Below, piece after piece: positions 18,571 through 28,498 of a DNA stretch of 64,000 bases. A program made the translations under genes and the position numbers. The DNA lies in contig NZ_CP083757.1 in assembly GCF_020149935.1 (NCBI RefSeq), positions 2,071,501 to 2,135,500 of the forward strand, in the 5' to 3' direction. Origin of the DNA: Marinilongibacter aquaticus. GTDB lineage: Bacteria > Bacteroidota > Bacteroidia > Cytophagales > Spirosomataceae. The notes under the pieces were generated by a model. The model was not told the origin of the DNA. It worked only from the letters and a program-made list of their open reading frames with translations, and ran no database searches. Positions within the stretch are counted from its first letter, which is position 1; every line of letters begins with the position of its first letter.

Positions 18571-20074
18571 CGTGCTTTTGTCTCCTTTTCTCACTTAACA
18601 TTCTTTTACTGTAGATTCTGAAAAAATCAATCCTATTCGCCTCATTGAAATTTTCTTTTTGTAAAGCCTCCTTCTTGTCTTGGAGTAATTTCTCTGCATT
18701 TTTCTTACGCCAACTGTTATTTACTCCTCCAGTACATATTCCGGTGTTTTCATCAAAAAGAGTGATATTGAATTCGGCTTCTGTTTGCACCTTTCTCACC
18801 GCCTGGTAAAAAGCTCCCCATTGAGATGCTGAAATTGAGTCAAGACCATGTGACTTCATGAATTCACCTGCCTTTTTATACAATTCGGTCTCCATTTGTA
18901 GCTTGGCGTACTTCCTTTCAAGAAAGTCAAGAGCAGAATCCTGGGTGTTAATTGCATTTCCTTCATTCTCAGATGAGTCTGTAGCTTGTTCAAATTCAAA
19001 GGTTTTATGCAAGTATACCGGTTTAGTTAAAAACTCAGGATTTAATATTAGTCGGCCAAAACCTTCTGTCAAAAAACAACCTACCCCATTTTCAATAGTT
19101 TCTGCTGAAATGGTTACAGGCTTTTTCAGTACGAAAACAGAACCCTTTTCAATAATTAAACGCTCAAAATCATACGCCTGCCGGTAGCTATTATACGGAG
19201 AATAGGTGCGAAATCTGATCTGAGATTTTGACCAATCTATTTCGGCATGAGGGTTTCCGGTCAGTTGCTCTCCAGTTGGTGCAGACGTAAATTCGCCCCA
19301 TTTATTAAGAAAGCACAAGTTTGAGTCGGCATAAAGCACCTGTGCCACTTTATCCACCAGATGGGGGCCTGGCTTATTTGTTTCCGGAATATTAATTGAG
19401 ACACTTCCACCAAATTCAGCTTGTTTTGACTTCCCGAAGTACAATTCCTGATCCTTCAGAATCGGAATGATTTCTTCCAATAGGCCTTCTGATTTTGCCC
19501 TGATTTCAAACCCGAAAGTCTGCCCGGCTTCGATAAAACGATAGAAGTACATGAGACCATTTTTAGAAGCCCTATTCTCCACAGACCTGGCTGATTTAAT
19601 CCGATCATCTGTTTCAACTAAGAATGATTGTATTTTACCATCTTTCAGGATGAAATAGCCATCCCTTTTTTGCTTGAGCTTTCTGGCCCACGGGTTTATT
19701 TTTTCACCCTCTTCTTTATCTCCCTCTTCTGGCAGCAAACCCATTGACTTTAACCAATCAACACTTCCCATAGAGTGAAAAACTTCCAGTTTGTCATTGT
19801 CTTTCTTCACTTCCTGGTAGTACGAAAAAGGCATTTGCAGTGCTCGTTGCTCACCCAGACAAATGTGTGCATCGCCAAATTGAACACTCCCGTTAAAAAT
19901 AATGTCATCTATTAAACTGGTCTCTATTCCCTCGGCAAACAGTTTGGCCGCCACGGCCCCTCTGAAAACCGAACCGGGTATATAATCCAAAGCCTCTGTG
20001 GTTTGCTCTGTTTTGGCCTTCTTAAACAAAATCAAAGGTTCTTGTACCTTGCAGGTAAATGCTTGTTTAAACAT
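18560..20074 (-). CDS. csx10: Csx10-like RAMP protein
   Basis: A 504-residue RAMP protein beginning with a ferredoxin-like strand (FTCKVQEPLILF), then ALDYIPGSVFRGAVAAKLF, the arrangement of the Csx10 family that marks type III-D. Further glycine-rich strands (YFGKSKQAEFGG, GCFLTEGFGRLIL) fit crRNA contacts. The C-terminal ~130 residues are helical and rich in lysine and glutamate. In III-D complexes Csx10 is thought to take the Csm4/Cmr3-like place next to Cas10, holding the crRNA 5' handle. It is separated from the Csm3-like gene by one base. Confidence 0.75.
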   Translation of the reverse strand: MFKQAFTCKVQEPLILFKKAKTEQTTEALDYIPGSVFRGAVAAKLFAEGIETSLIDDIIFNGSVQFGDAHICLGEQRALQMPFSYYQEVKKDNDKLEVFHSMGSVDWLKSMGLLPEEGDKEEGEKINPWARKLKQKRDGYFILKDGKIQSFLVETDDRIKSARSVENRASKNGLMYFYRFIEAGQTFGFEIRAKSEGLLEEIIPILKDQELYFGKSKQAEFGGSVSINIPETNKPGPHLVDKVAQVLYADSNLCFLNKWGEFTSAPTGEQLTGNPHAEIDWSKSQIRFRTYSPYNSYRQAYDFERLIIEKGSVFVLKKPVTISAETIENGVGCFLTEGFGRLILNPEFLTKPVYLHKTFEFEQATDSSENEGNAINTQDSALDFLERKYAKLQMETELYKKAGEFMKSHGLDSISASQWGAFYQAVRKVQTEAEFNITLFDENTGICTGGVNNSWRKKNAEKLLQDKKEALQKENFNEANRIDFFRIYSKRMLSEKRRQKHDEV

Positions 20075-20075
20075 A

Positions 20076-20639
20076 TCAATTTGTGGTTATAATCTGGCAT
20101 CTTCCCAAACCTCTATATCGCTTTTCTCCTAAAAGCTTGACCATCTTTAATGCCTTCTTAATTAGCACTTTCTGTTCATCTTCAACATTGGAAACAGTAC
20201 CATACAACACTAATGGAACGCAGACCTCCATTTTTCGTAAGGAATGATCCACTGCCTGCTTATCAGAATCAAGACGTGTAGATGTTCGTGTTTCATATAA
20301 ACCCGAGCTTAGATACTTTTTGCCCTTTAGTGCCAATACCATGTCATCTGATAGCTTAACAGAAGAAAACCGGGCACAGCCCTTCTTATTTAATTTTTCA
20401 GATGCCTCATGTTCCTGCCCTTCATGATTTGTATGCCCAAAAACACTTTCTATTGACTGAACATTATAGCCACACTCATTGGCGGCATCCCGCAAAAGCC
20501 CTTTCATGGTTTTGCCAGGTATAAAAGGAAGATTGTTTTTGTCTTTAAGCACCAGGCTATCTTTTCCACTTCCGGCCCCTTTCCCTGATCCTATCGCCCA
20601 ATGACTATAAAATGCAAGCACATAGTTAACTGTATTCAT
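20076..20639 (-). CDS. Csm3-like Cas7 backbone protein
   Basis: A single-module RAMP of 187 residues, smaller than typical Csm3. It contains SGKDSLVLKDKNNLPFIPG followed by KTMKGLLRDAA, the Csm3-type loop with an aspartate at the position expected for target-RNA cleavage, and a C-terminal LGEKRYRGLGRCQI glycine-rich loop. It should polymerise along crRNA and cut the bound transcript at regular intervals if the aspartate acts as in Csm3. It lies directly between cas10 and csx10, two bases from the cas10 stop. Confidence 0.85.
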   Translation of the reverse strand: MNTVNYVLAFYSHWAIGSGKGAGSGKDSLVLKDKNNLPFIPGKTMKGLLRDAANECGYNVQSIESVFGHTNHEGQEHEASEKLNKKGCARFSSVKLSDDMVLALKGKKYLSSGLYETRTSTRLDSDKQAVDHSLRKMEVCVPLVLYGTVSNVEDEQKVLIKKALKMVKLLGEKRYRGLGRCQIITTN

Positions 20640-20641
20640 AG

Positions 20642-22027
20642 CTATCCGTTTGAAATTGACAGAAGGGTCAAATAATCATTATACCGATGATAATCTTTGA
20701 TAAGGTCTTTGAAATTGGGTTTATCATATTTAGCTTCCATTCGTTCCTTTAATGTCTCTTCCAGACCAGAACCTTTTAAAGCAGCATCTACCCACTCTCG
20801 CATAGCGTTTTTGGGGCTATCTTCCTCAAATAGTTGCTTGACATCATTTAGAAGCTTCCCTATTTGTGGTTTACCTGACACGTTATTAATAAAATAGGGT
20901 CCTCCTGCTAAAACCTCCTTACCATAGGTTAATTCCCGCTCCAAAATCTCATCAAAATCGCTAATAAATGAATCTTGGACCCGATGAAACATAAGGCATG
21001 ATAACTTTCTGTTAGATTCTTTTTTGGCGTGAGAACAGAGTTCTTCTGCCAAATGAGCAGAATAGTGAAATGGAAACTTTTCTTTCACAAAGGCGATACC
21101 GGCACAGGCGGTTAACCCATCAGGTGCGTGCTCATTCTCCTTTAAGTTTTGTTTCGTATAATATTCAAACTTCTGGAGATAGGTTTCACAAAACTTCAGA
21201 GCTAAATCTGCTCTCATTATGGCCGTTACATCATCCCCTCCGAGAACCAGTGGCCTGAAAGGCAACACGGAATTATACTTAATCAACTTTAAAGCGTCCT
21301 TAAATGCTGATATTGTTGAATTTTCGACAGCCTGGGAAAAATCATTTAAATCATTAAAAGGCCTATCTGAATCCCCCAGAATCTTTTGGATAATATTACC
21401 CATTCCGTTTCCATCAATATGCACTAAGGCTAACCAGCTATGTTTTCCGCCCTTTGCTATATCGCTAAACCCTTTGGCAAACTTTACCTCGGGATCACTG
21501 ATCTTTAATTTGATCAATTCAGCGTCACCACCAAGTAAGAATTTATTGAGAGTAGCGGCATCTAATGACTGCCTTTTTTTATCTGAATAACCGGAAATAT
21601 TGACTGCGGCATCACCTGTGGTTCGGGCCAGCATCCTACCCATATAATTCAGATCTACCTTATGCTGAAGTACATTTCTTTGTATTCTTAGAGCCTCATC
21701 GATTTCAAGAATTGCATTCCTCTCAGATTTTATTTGTACTACAGCCTGACTATAAGGAACACCAGGAGCCTTTTGTAATAGTTGCCAGCCAAATTCTTTA
21801 TAAATCTTTTGAGCACATTCCATACTTGTTTGGAATCTGATATTTCCGGCTGCGTTAAGCAAGATGTTACCCGAAATTTCATTCTCTTTCTTCCCAATAA
21901 ATTCTGTAAAATATGACGTACAAATACTTTCAATAAGCTCACTCCCCCCAATAATCTCTCTTAGATTATTGGTTTGAAAAATGTAAGACTGAATGCCTTG
22001 GATAGTAAGACCATATAAGTAGTTCAT
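20642..22027 (-). CDS. cas10: Cas10, HD-less, with intact GGDD cyclase motif
   Basis: A 461-residue Cas10, short for the family (often 650-1000). The N-terminus begins straight with the palm-type segment LTIQGIQSYIFQTN and REIIGGSELIE; no HD nuclease domain is present. The palm carries LVHIDGNGMGNI (D205) and LVLGGDDVTAIM (GGDD at 263-266), followed by TACAGIAFVKEKFPF. The active site for cyclic-oligoadenylate synthesis therefore looks intact, while Cas10-dependent DNA cleavage should be lost. Immunity would depend on RNA cutting and second-messenger effectors. The gene heads the effector operon after a 142-bp spacer that holds an inverted repeat. Confidence 0.93.
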   Translation of the reverse strand: MNYLYGLTIQGIQSYIFQTNNLREIIGGSELIESICTSYFTEFIGKKENEISGNILLNAAGNIRFQTSMECAQKIYKEFGWQLLQKAPGVPYSQAVVQIKSERNAILEIDEALRIQRNVLQHKVDLNYMGRMLARTTGDAAVNISGYSDKKRQSLDAATLNKFLLGGDAELIKLKISDPEVKFAKGFSDIAKGGKHSWLALVHIDGNGMGNIIQKILGDSDRPFNDLNDFSQAVENSTISAFKDALKLIKYNSVLPFRPLVLGGDDVTAIMRADLALKFCETYLQKFEYYTKQNLKENEHAPDGLTACAGIAFVKEKFPFHYSAHLAEELCSHAKKESNRKLSCLMFHRVQDSFISDFDEILERELTYGKEVLAGGPYFINNVSGKPQIGKLLNDVKQLFEEDSPKNAMREWVDAALKGSGLEETLKERMEAKYDKPNFKDLIKDYHRYNDYLTLLSISNG

Positions 22028-22083
22028 TAAAATAGGGAATTTAATAGAAAGGAAATCGTTCGAGTGAGTCTTTAAAATTTAGA

Positions 22084-22129
22084 TTAGCTTATGAATAGTA
22101 CAGTTTTTAAATGTAATTAAATAAGCTAA
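22084..22129. promoter_or_regulatory. Inverted repeat upstream of cas10
   Basis: TTAGCTTAT and ATAAGCTAA are perfect 9-bp arms 28 bp apart, inside the 142-bp gap between the nuclease gene and cas10. The arms could be paired half-sites of a regulator. The gap is long enough for a separate cas10 promoter, but no clear promoter boxes were recognised. Confidence 0.4.
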
Positions 22130-22169
22130 AACTCTTCAAGATTTGGCCAAGTTATTTTTCCACCATTTA

Positions 22170-23081
22170 TTATTCGGTTTTTAATTTCAATAAAGCCTCT
22201 ATCTGCTCCTTTAAATCTGTAGAGAAAAAAGTTTGCATGCCAGACCGTGTCCTGAAATTACTAGCAATTTGTGCATTGGGTTCAATTACTACCGCTATGG
22301 CCTGAGAAAATTTCAAACCCAGCATCTGACGGTGCGAAGCGAAAAGTGCGTAATACTTCCCGATTTCACCACTTTTACACTCAAACCAAAATACCTTACC
22401 GTTCAACATGAACAACAGGTCGAGTTCAGAGACTTTGCCATCAGATTTGGACACATGCACCTGAGACAAAATATCATAGCTGCCAACCTCGTCAATGTTC
22501 TGCCTGAGCCAGTCAGAAATGCGTGATCTGAGAAGGATCTCCAGCCAATAACCATTGATGAAGGAGGTGGCCTTGGCCAGTTCTGCAATATCTATGTAAA
22601 GAGAAGTTTGCTTATTGATCAGCATCTCAATCAGTTCGCTATCCTGCAACATAGTGGCCCATTCCAGGATCACAGGCATCGCTGTCGAATCATCAGAAAA
22701 GTTGAAGTTTCTTCGAATATTTTGCTTCCACTTCAATTCTGTGAAAAAATTATCCAGCTTGAAATAATTATGGGCAAGATAGTCGGCGGCCTTGAGCAGT
22801 TTTTCATCCACCTTCAAAGTCTCAGCTGCCCTTGCAGTATAAAAGCCCTTTTGTGCAAGCCAGTCCTTCAGAAATCCCTTGCGGTATTTGGCCCGGGCCT
22901 GATAGGGGTCGTCAATCTTATCCAATGCCTTGACCAATATGGGAATCTCCTTTAAAGCCTCTATATCGGCCTGACCTAAGCCCGACTCGACTAAGTCATT
23001 AAGCCGCTGTATAGTATTTTTCAACTGGGCCAGAGTATCTGCAAGTGCTGTCTTCATTTTTACTTGAATTCGATAATCCAT
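22170..23081 (-). CDS. Type III ancillary PD-(D/E)XK nuclease without CARF
   Basis: A 303-residue protein. The C-terminal half carries a PD-(D/E)XK site: GYWLEILLRSRI (E181), VSELDLLFML (D221), VFWFECKSGEIGK (E234, K236). The spacing resembles the nuclease domain of Card1/Can2 (DUF1887-type) effectors. The N-terminal ~160 residues look all-helical, including a region with YQARAKYRKGFLKDWL, and no Rossmann/CARF sensor is evident. It is the first gene of the type III operon. It could be a cyclic-oligoadenylate-activated nuclease with a divergent sensor, or a nuclease activated by partner binding. The nuclease call is firm; the activation mode is open. An ATG at residue 9 is an alternative start. 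Confidence 0.8.
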   Translation of the reverse strand: MDYRIQVKMKTALADTLAQLKNTIQRLNDLVESGLGQADIEALKEIPILVKALDKIDDPYQARAKYRKGFLKDWLAQKGFYTARAAETLKVDEKLLKAADYLAHNYFKLDNFFTELKWKQNIRRNFNFSDDSTAMPVILEWATMLQDSELIEMLINKQTSLYIDIAELAKATSFINGYWLEILLRSRISDWLRQNIDEVGSYDILSQVHVSKSDGKVSELDLLFMLNGKVFWFECKSGEIGKYYALFASHRQMLGLKFSQAIAVVIEPNAQIASNFRTRSGMQTFFSTDLKEQIEALLKLKTE

Positions 23082-23403
23082 AAAGTTCTTTAAAACGAAT
23101 CATTCAGACGGGGTTAAATGAGAAAATATTGTTTCTCCAACTCCACTGTACCAAAAGGCAGTGGTGAAGGCTTTGATTCACCTAATCCAGCCCTGTCCGC
23201 CCCCCCCCCCTCAAGGGCACACGTTTTTCAAGGCTCCCAAAAACCGAACAGCCTGTTGGTGAAACCGATACGGAACAGACGCATAATTTATGCCGTATGC
23301 CCCACAATGGCCGAACTTTATAAATTGGAACCTAAGAATTGAATTATCCTTGGTAACTGTTTCCCAAACCTTTAATTGCTCATAAAAAAATATTGACATT
23401 CAT
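23082..23403. other. Non-coding stretch with a run of eleven C
   Basis: No credible gene. The notable feature is an uninterrupted run of about 11 C at 23200-23210, unusual in this AT-rich surrounding and possibly an unstable homopolymer or an assembly artefact. Confidence 0.5.
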
Positions 23404-23725
23404 TTGCTGAGCGAGCTAACTGTCAACCAAATCGAGCGGTACAAAAAACACGTTCGATCCGGAAAGGTTGAGCTGTACAGCTTTTATGCCGACGCCGAAC
23501 TGGAAAACCCGAAAAAATACGGAAAAGGGCACTCCATAAACCATGCCCTACTATGCGATGGGGTGCAAGAGGACATCCGAAACCGCTTTGGCGTTTCGGG
23601 CATCCCCCACCTTTTCCTTCTTAAACGAAACAGGAGAAATCAGGAATATTTGGTACGGTTACCAATTGGGTATGGAGGGGCCGCTCACCAGTGCAATTCA
23701 GGAAAATCCGGACAAAGAAACTTAA
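23404..23725 (+). pseudogene. Frameshifted thioredoxin-like gene remnant
   Basis: One frame reads VELYSFYADAELENP to GVSGIPHLFLL and then leaves the family pattern near 23625. A second frame takes over with FSFLNETGEIRNIWYGYQ and stops at 23725. Joined, the two make the last ~100 residues of a TlpA/thioredoxin-like protein (GVSGIPTFFLLN followed by G-I-xNxWYG). The N-terminal part, with any CxxC motif, is missing. A further decayed stretch (23730-24110) has frames such as TIVLGYPGNESNCGQV but no complete gene. The segment is debris between two functional loci. Confidence 0.55.
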
Positions 23726-24148
23726 GAACACCTATGAAAATACATTGCACGGCCACTTAAGCGATCAATATCATCAACCCGAGGCAAATGAAAAAGAGAA
23801 GGGCACAAAGGCAACAGTGAACGATCTGAAAGGAATCAGGCACCATAGAATTTCCTTACAAAAGACACCATTGTTCTGGGGTATCCCGGTAATGAATCGA
23901 ACTGTGGACAGGTCAACGGGTTCCAAATTTCAATCAATGGCCCGACCGAAAACAAATCGACAAAAAACAACTGGATTAACATCCATCGGGCCAATACCAA
24001 TCCCTGTCAATCCAATAGGCTAAAAAGCAGGCCATCGGTATTCACGAACAAGCACCCACAAAAAGCCCTCGAGACGAAACAGACCAGTGGGTACGAATCC
24101 AATTTCTGACTCGCGAACATTGAAAAGGGTTTTCAATTTTGGTTAATT

Positions 24149-26126
<1,978 letters not shown>

Positions 26127-26128
26127 TC

Positions 26129-26153
26129 ATCTACGCAATCATTTTGCGTAGAT
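26129..26153. promoter_or_regulatory. Perfect palindrome between rtcB and WYL gene
   Basis: ATCTACGCAA - TCATT - TTGCGTAGAT, two perfect 10-bp arms, located 39 bp before rtcB and 27 bp before the WYL regulator. It is a strong candidate for the operator through which the WYL protein controls rtcB and itself. Confidence 0.7.
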
Positions 26154-26179
26154 AGGATCAATCCATAAATTTGTCGAAT

Positions 26180-27211
26180 ATGGCTCAAAACAAGAATGCG
26201 TTAATCCGATACAAAACAATAGACAAATGCCTTCAGAACAGGTATAGAAAATGGACGCTCGAAAACCTGATAGAGGCTTGTTCGGAGGCTTTATATGAAT
26301 ATGAGGGCAGAGATGTCAACGTAAGCAAAAGAAGCATTCAACTGGATATCCAAATGATGAGAAGCGACAAATTGGGTTACAATGCCCCTATTGTTGTTTA
26401 CGGTAAAAAATATTATCGGTACGATGATGAAAGCTACTCGATAACCAACATTCCGCTCACCCAGAATGACATGGATATTCTGTCGGAGACAGTCCAGATG
26501 CTCAAGCAATTCAAAGATTTTTCTTTGTTTTCGGAACTTATAGGGATTATCCAACGGCTGGAAGACAAGGTCTACTCAGAAAAAAACCACAGAGACTCCA
26601 TTATCCACCTCGACAAGAATGAAGATTTGAAGGGTCTTGAACATTTGGACGTGCTGTATCAGGCCATATTAAAGAAACTCTGCCTCAAGATTCACTACCA
26701 ATCGTTTAAGGCCAAATCTCCATCCTACATCACCTTACATCCCTATATACTCAAGGAATTCAACAACAGGTGGTTTGTAGTTGGGAGAAAAAACAGAAAA
26801 GGACAAATACTCACCTTGGCATTGGACAGAATTTCAAGCATTCAGTGGAACCTTGACGTTCCGTATGAAAAGGTTGATTTCGACGGAGACAAATTCTACG
26901 AAAACACCATTGGGGTTACGGTACTCAATGACCATCACCTTAGGGAGATACATTTAAAACTGGATCGGCACAATGCTCCCTATGTACTCACCAAGCCATT
27001 GCACCATTCGCAACAAGTGATCGAAAACTTGGAAGATGGCGGCGTGATAATTTCGGTTAAGGTTCACTTGAATTTTGAATTTGATCGGCTGCTCCTTGGC
27101 TTCGGGGACTCAATTGAGGTTTTGAAACCTGAGCCCCTGAGAAACAGATTAAAAAAGATACTGAACAATGCCGCAGGCAAATACGAGAAGAATATAACCG
27201 AATGCCCTTAA
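26180..27211 (+). CDS. WYL-domain transcriptional regulator, divergent from rtcB
   Basis: About 343 residues. The N-terminus (NALIRYKTIDKCLQNRYRKW) starts a winged-helix region with SKRSIQLDIQMMR as the recognition part, as in Bacteroidota WYL proteins. The middle holds a WYL domain: KKLCLKIHYQSFKAK, YITLHPYILKEFNNRWFVVG and LALDRISSI. WYL domains bind ligands, often nucleic acids or nucleotides, and many act in RNA or DNA damage responses. The ATG at 26180 is preferred to a TTG at 26171. Divergence from rtcB and the shared palindrome point to control of RNA repair, comparable in role to RtcR but of a different family. Confidence 0.85.
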   Translation: MAQNKNALIRYKTIDKCLQNRYRKWTLENLIEACSEALYEYEGRDVNVSKRSIQLDIQMMRSDKLGYNAPIVVYGKKYYRYDDESYSITNIPLTQNDMDILSETVQMLKQFKDFSLFSELIGIIQRLEDKVYSEKNHRDSIIHLDKNEDLKGLEHLDVLYQAILKKLCLKIHYQSFKAKSPSYITLHPYILKEFNNRWFVVGRKNRKGQILTLALDRISSIQWNLDVPYEKVDFDGDKFYENTIGVTVLNDHHLREIHLKLDRHNAPYVLTKPLHHSQQVIENLEDGGVIISVKVHLNFEFDRLLLGFGDSIEVLKPEPLRNRLKKILNNAAGKYEKNITECP

Positions 27212-27523
27212 ATTCTCAGAACGCACAAATATAAAACACCTTTGCTAAAAGCCGCTTTTGGGCAAGCGAATACACAAAAAACGGTGTATGAGGGATATTG
27301 CACTTTAAAGACACGCAGTGAATTTCAACCAGCTCGAAATCAGGAATTTGATCATTTACAGAAAAGTAGCACGCTTATAAGAGGCCATCCAAAAGTATCC
27401 CACAAACACGCTTCAATATTGGGTAAAATCCCCTTATACCAACTTGACGCAAATCGGGTAAAAATACGTATTGCTACCTCACCACTTTAATTGGTATCTT
27501 TAAGGTACTAATCGAAACCCTAT
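27212..27523. other. Intergenic stretch without recognised feature
   Basis: 312 bp between the two WYL genes. Short open frames have no family resemblance. An imperfect inverted repeat (ATTGGTATC...GGTACTAAT) lies just before the second WYL gene and could be its operator. Confidence 0.4.
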
Positions 27524-28438
27524 TTGAAAGAAACCAACTCGAATCAACGTGTCCTTGAAATTCTGAGAATGCTTATTGAGCAACCCGGACGCTATACAAA
27601 AAATGAACTCGCCAAAATCTATGGAAGAAATCCGGACACCATCAAAAGGGATTTTGAGGACTTGAGAAACGCAGGATTCCATTTAAAGCACGACAGCAAC
27701 TACCGCTACTTCCTAATACCCGAAAAAACAACCGCCAAAGTAAATGAACTGTCCGTCTTGACAGGAGCCGAATTTAAAAAAGTCCGGGAGGCGTTGGGCA
27801 TTGCGTTATCGGAATCAGAGGCCTCAAAAATCATAGACAAAATCCAAAACTTCAACACTATCCCCCGTCTGGGAAATACGATCTTCAACAAACCGTACTT
27901 GCATAAAGTACAGCTGCTCAGTACGGCAATGGAAATGCAACGAATTGTTATCCTGCACGACTATAAGTCCACAAACAGCAATCGGCACAGGGACAGGGCA
28001 GTAGAACCTTTTCATTTGGCGACTGAAAATGATATGCTTCATGCATACGATCTGGGGCGGGACCAAATTCGCCATTTCAGGTTGGGGCGGATCGGCCGGA
28101 TAGAAATAACCGAAGAGCCAGCCATTCACCAAAGTAAGCACCACGTGGTGGCTACAGACATTTTCAATATAGCCGAGGACAGGCAAGAGTCTGTTCATAT
28201 TAGATTGCATTTGGGAGGCTATAACGAGTTATTGGAGCGGTATCCGCTGTCCAGAGCCTATTTATACCCCGCAGCAAACGAGGACAATATTTATGAATTG
28301 GTATGTAAGGTCAACTATCAGTTTTATGGGCTCCAAAACTTCTTGTTAGGGAACAGTCATTTTGTGCAAGAAATTCTTGGACCAGAGCGACTTCGGAAAC
28401 AATTACGAGAATATGTAAGGAAGATTAAAATATTTTAG
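27524..28438 (+). CDS. WYL-domain regulator upstream of the type I-B cas operon
   Basis: A 304-residue regulator. The N-terminal helix-turn-helix reads RVLEILRMLIEQPGRYT then GRNPDTIKRDFEDLRNAG. A WYL-like middle part has RIVILHDYKS and VEPFHLATENDML with LGRIGRIEI. The C-terminal domain (GLQNFLLGNSHFVQEILGPE) matches WYL C-terminal dimerisation regions. The start codon is TTG. It sits 60 bp upstream of cas8b in the same direction and is the best candidate regulator of the type I-B operon. It differs clearly from the WYL protein next to rtcB. Confidence 0.85.
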   Translation: MKETNSNQRVLEILRMLIEQPGRYTKNELAKIYGRNPDTIKRDFEDLRNAGFHLKHDSNYRYFLIPEKTTAKVNELSVLTGAEFKKVREALGIALSESEASKIIDKIQNFNTIPRLGNTIFNKPYLHKVQLLSTAMEMQRIVILHDYKSTNSNRHRDRAVEPFHLATENDMLHAYDLGRDQIRHFRLGRIGRIEITEEPAIHQSKHHVVATDIFNIAEDRQESVHIRLHLGGYNELLERYPLSRAYLYPAANEDNIYELVCKVNYQFYGLQNFLLGNSHFVQEILGPERLRKQLREYVRKIKIF

Positions 28439-28448
28439 CGCAAGTGCA

Positions 28449-28469
28449 AATGATGCCCTAGGCAGCATT
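28449..28469. promoter_or_regulatory. Imperfect palindrome before cas8b
   Basis: A 21-bp near-palindrome centred on TGCCCTAGGCA, with eight of ten base pairs complementary, lies between the WYL gene stop and the cas8b ATG. It could be an operator for the adjacent WYL protein. Confidence 0.4.
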
Positions 28470-28498
28470 ATTAATTTGTTAAACGATTTGTAGACATT

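Noticed and set aside
23691-24023. 110-codon plus-strand frame before the rtcB region
   Set aside because: Its composition is not protein-like, and it overlaps decayed thioredoxin sequence; treated as debris.
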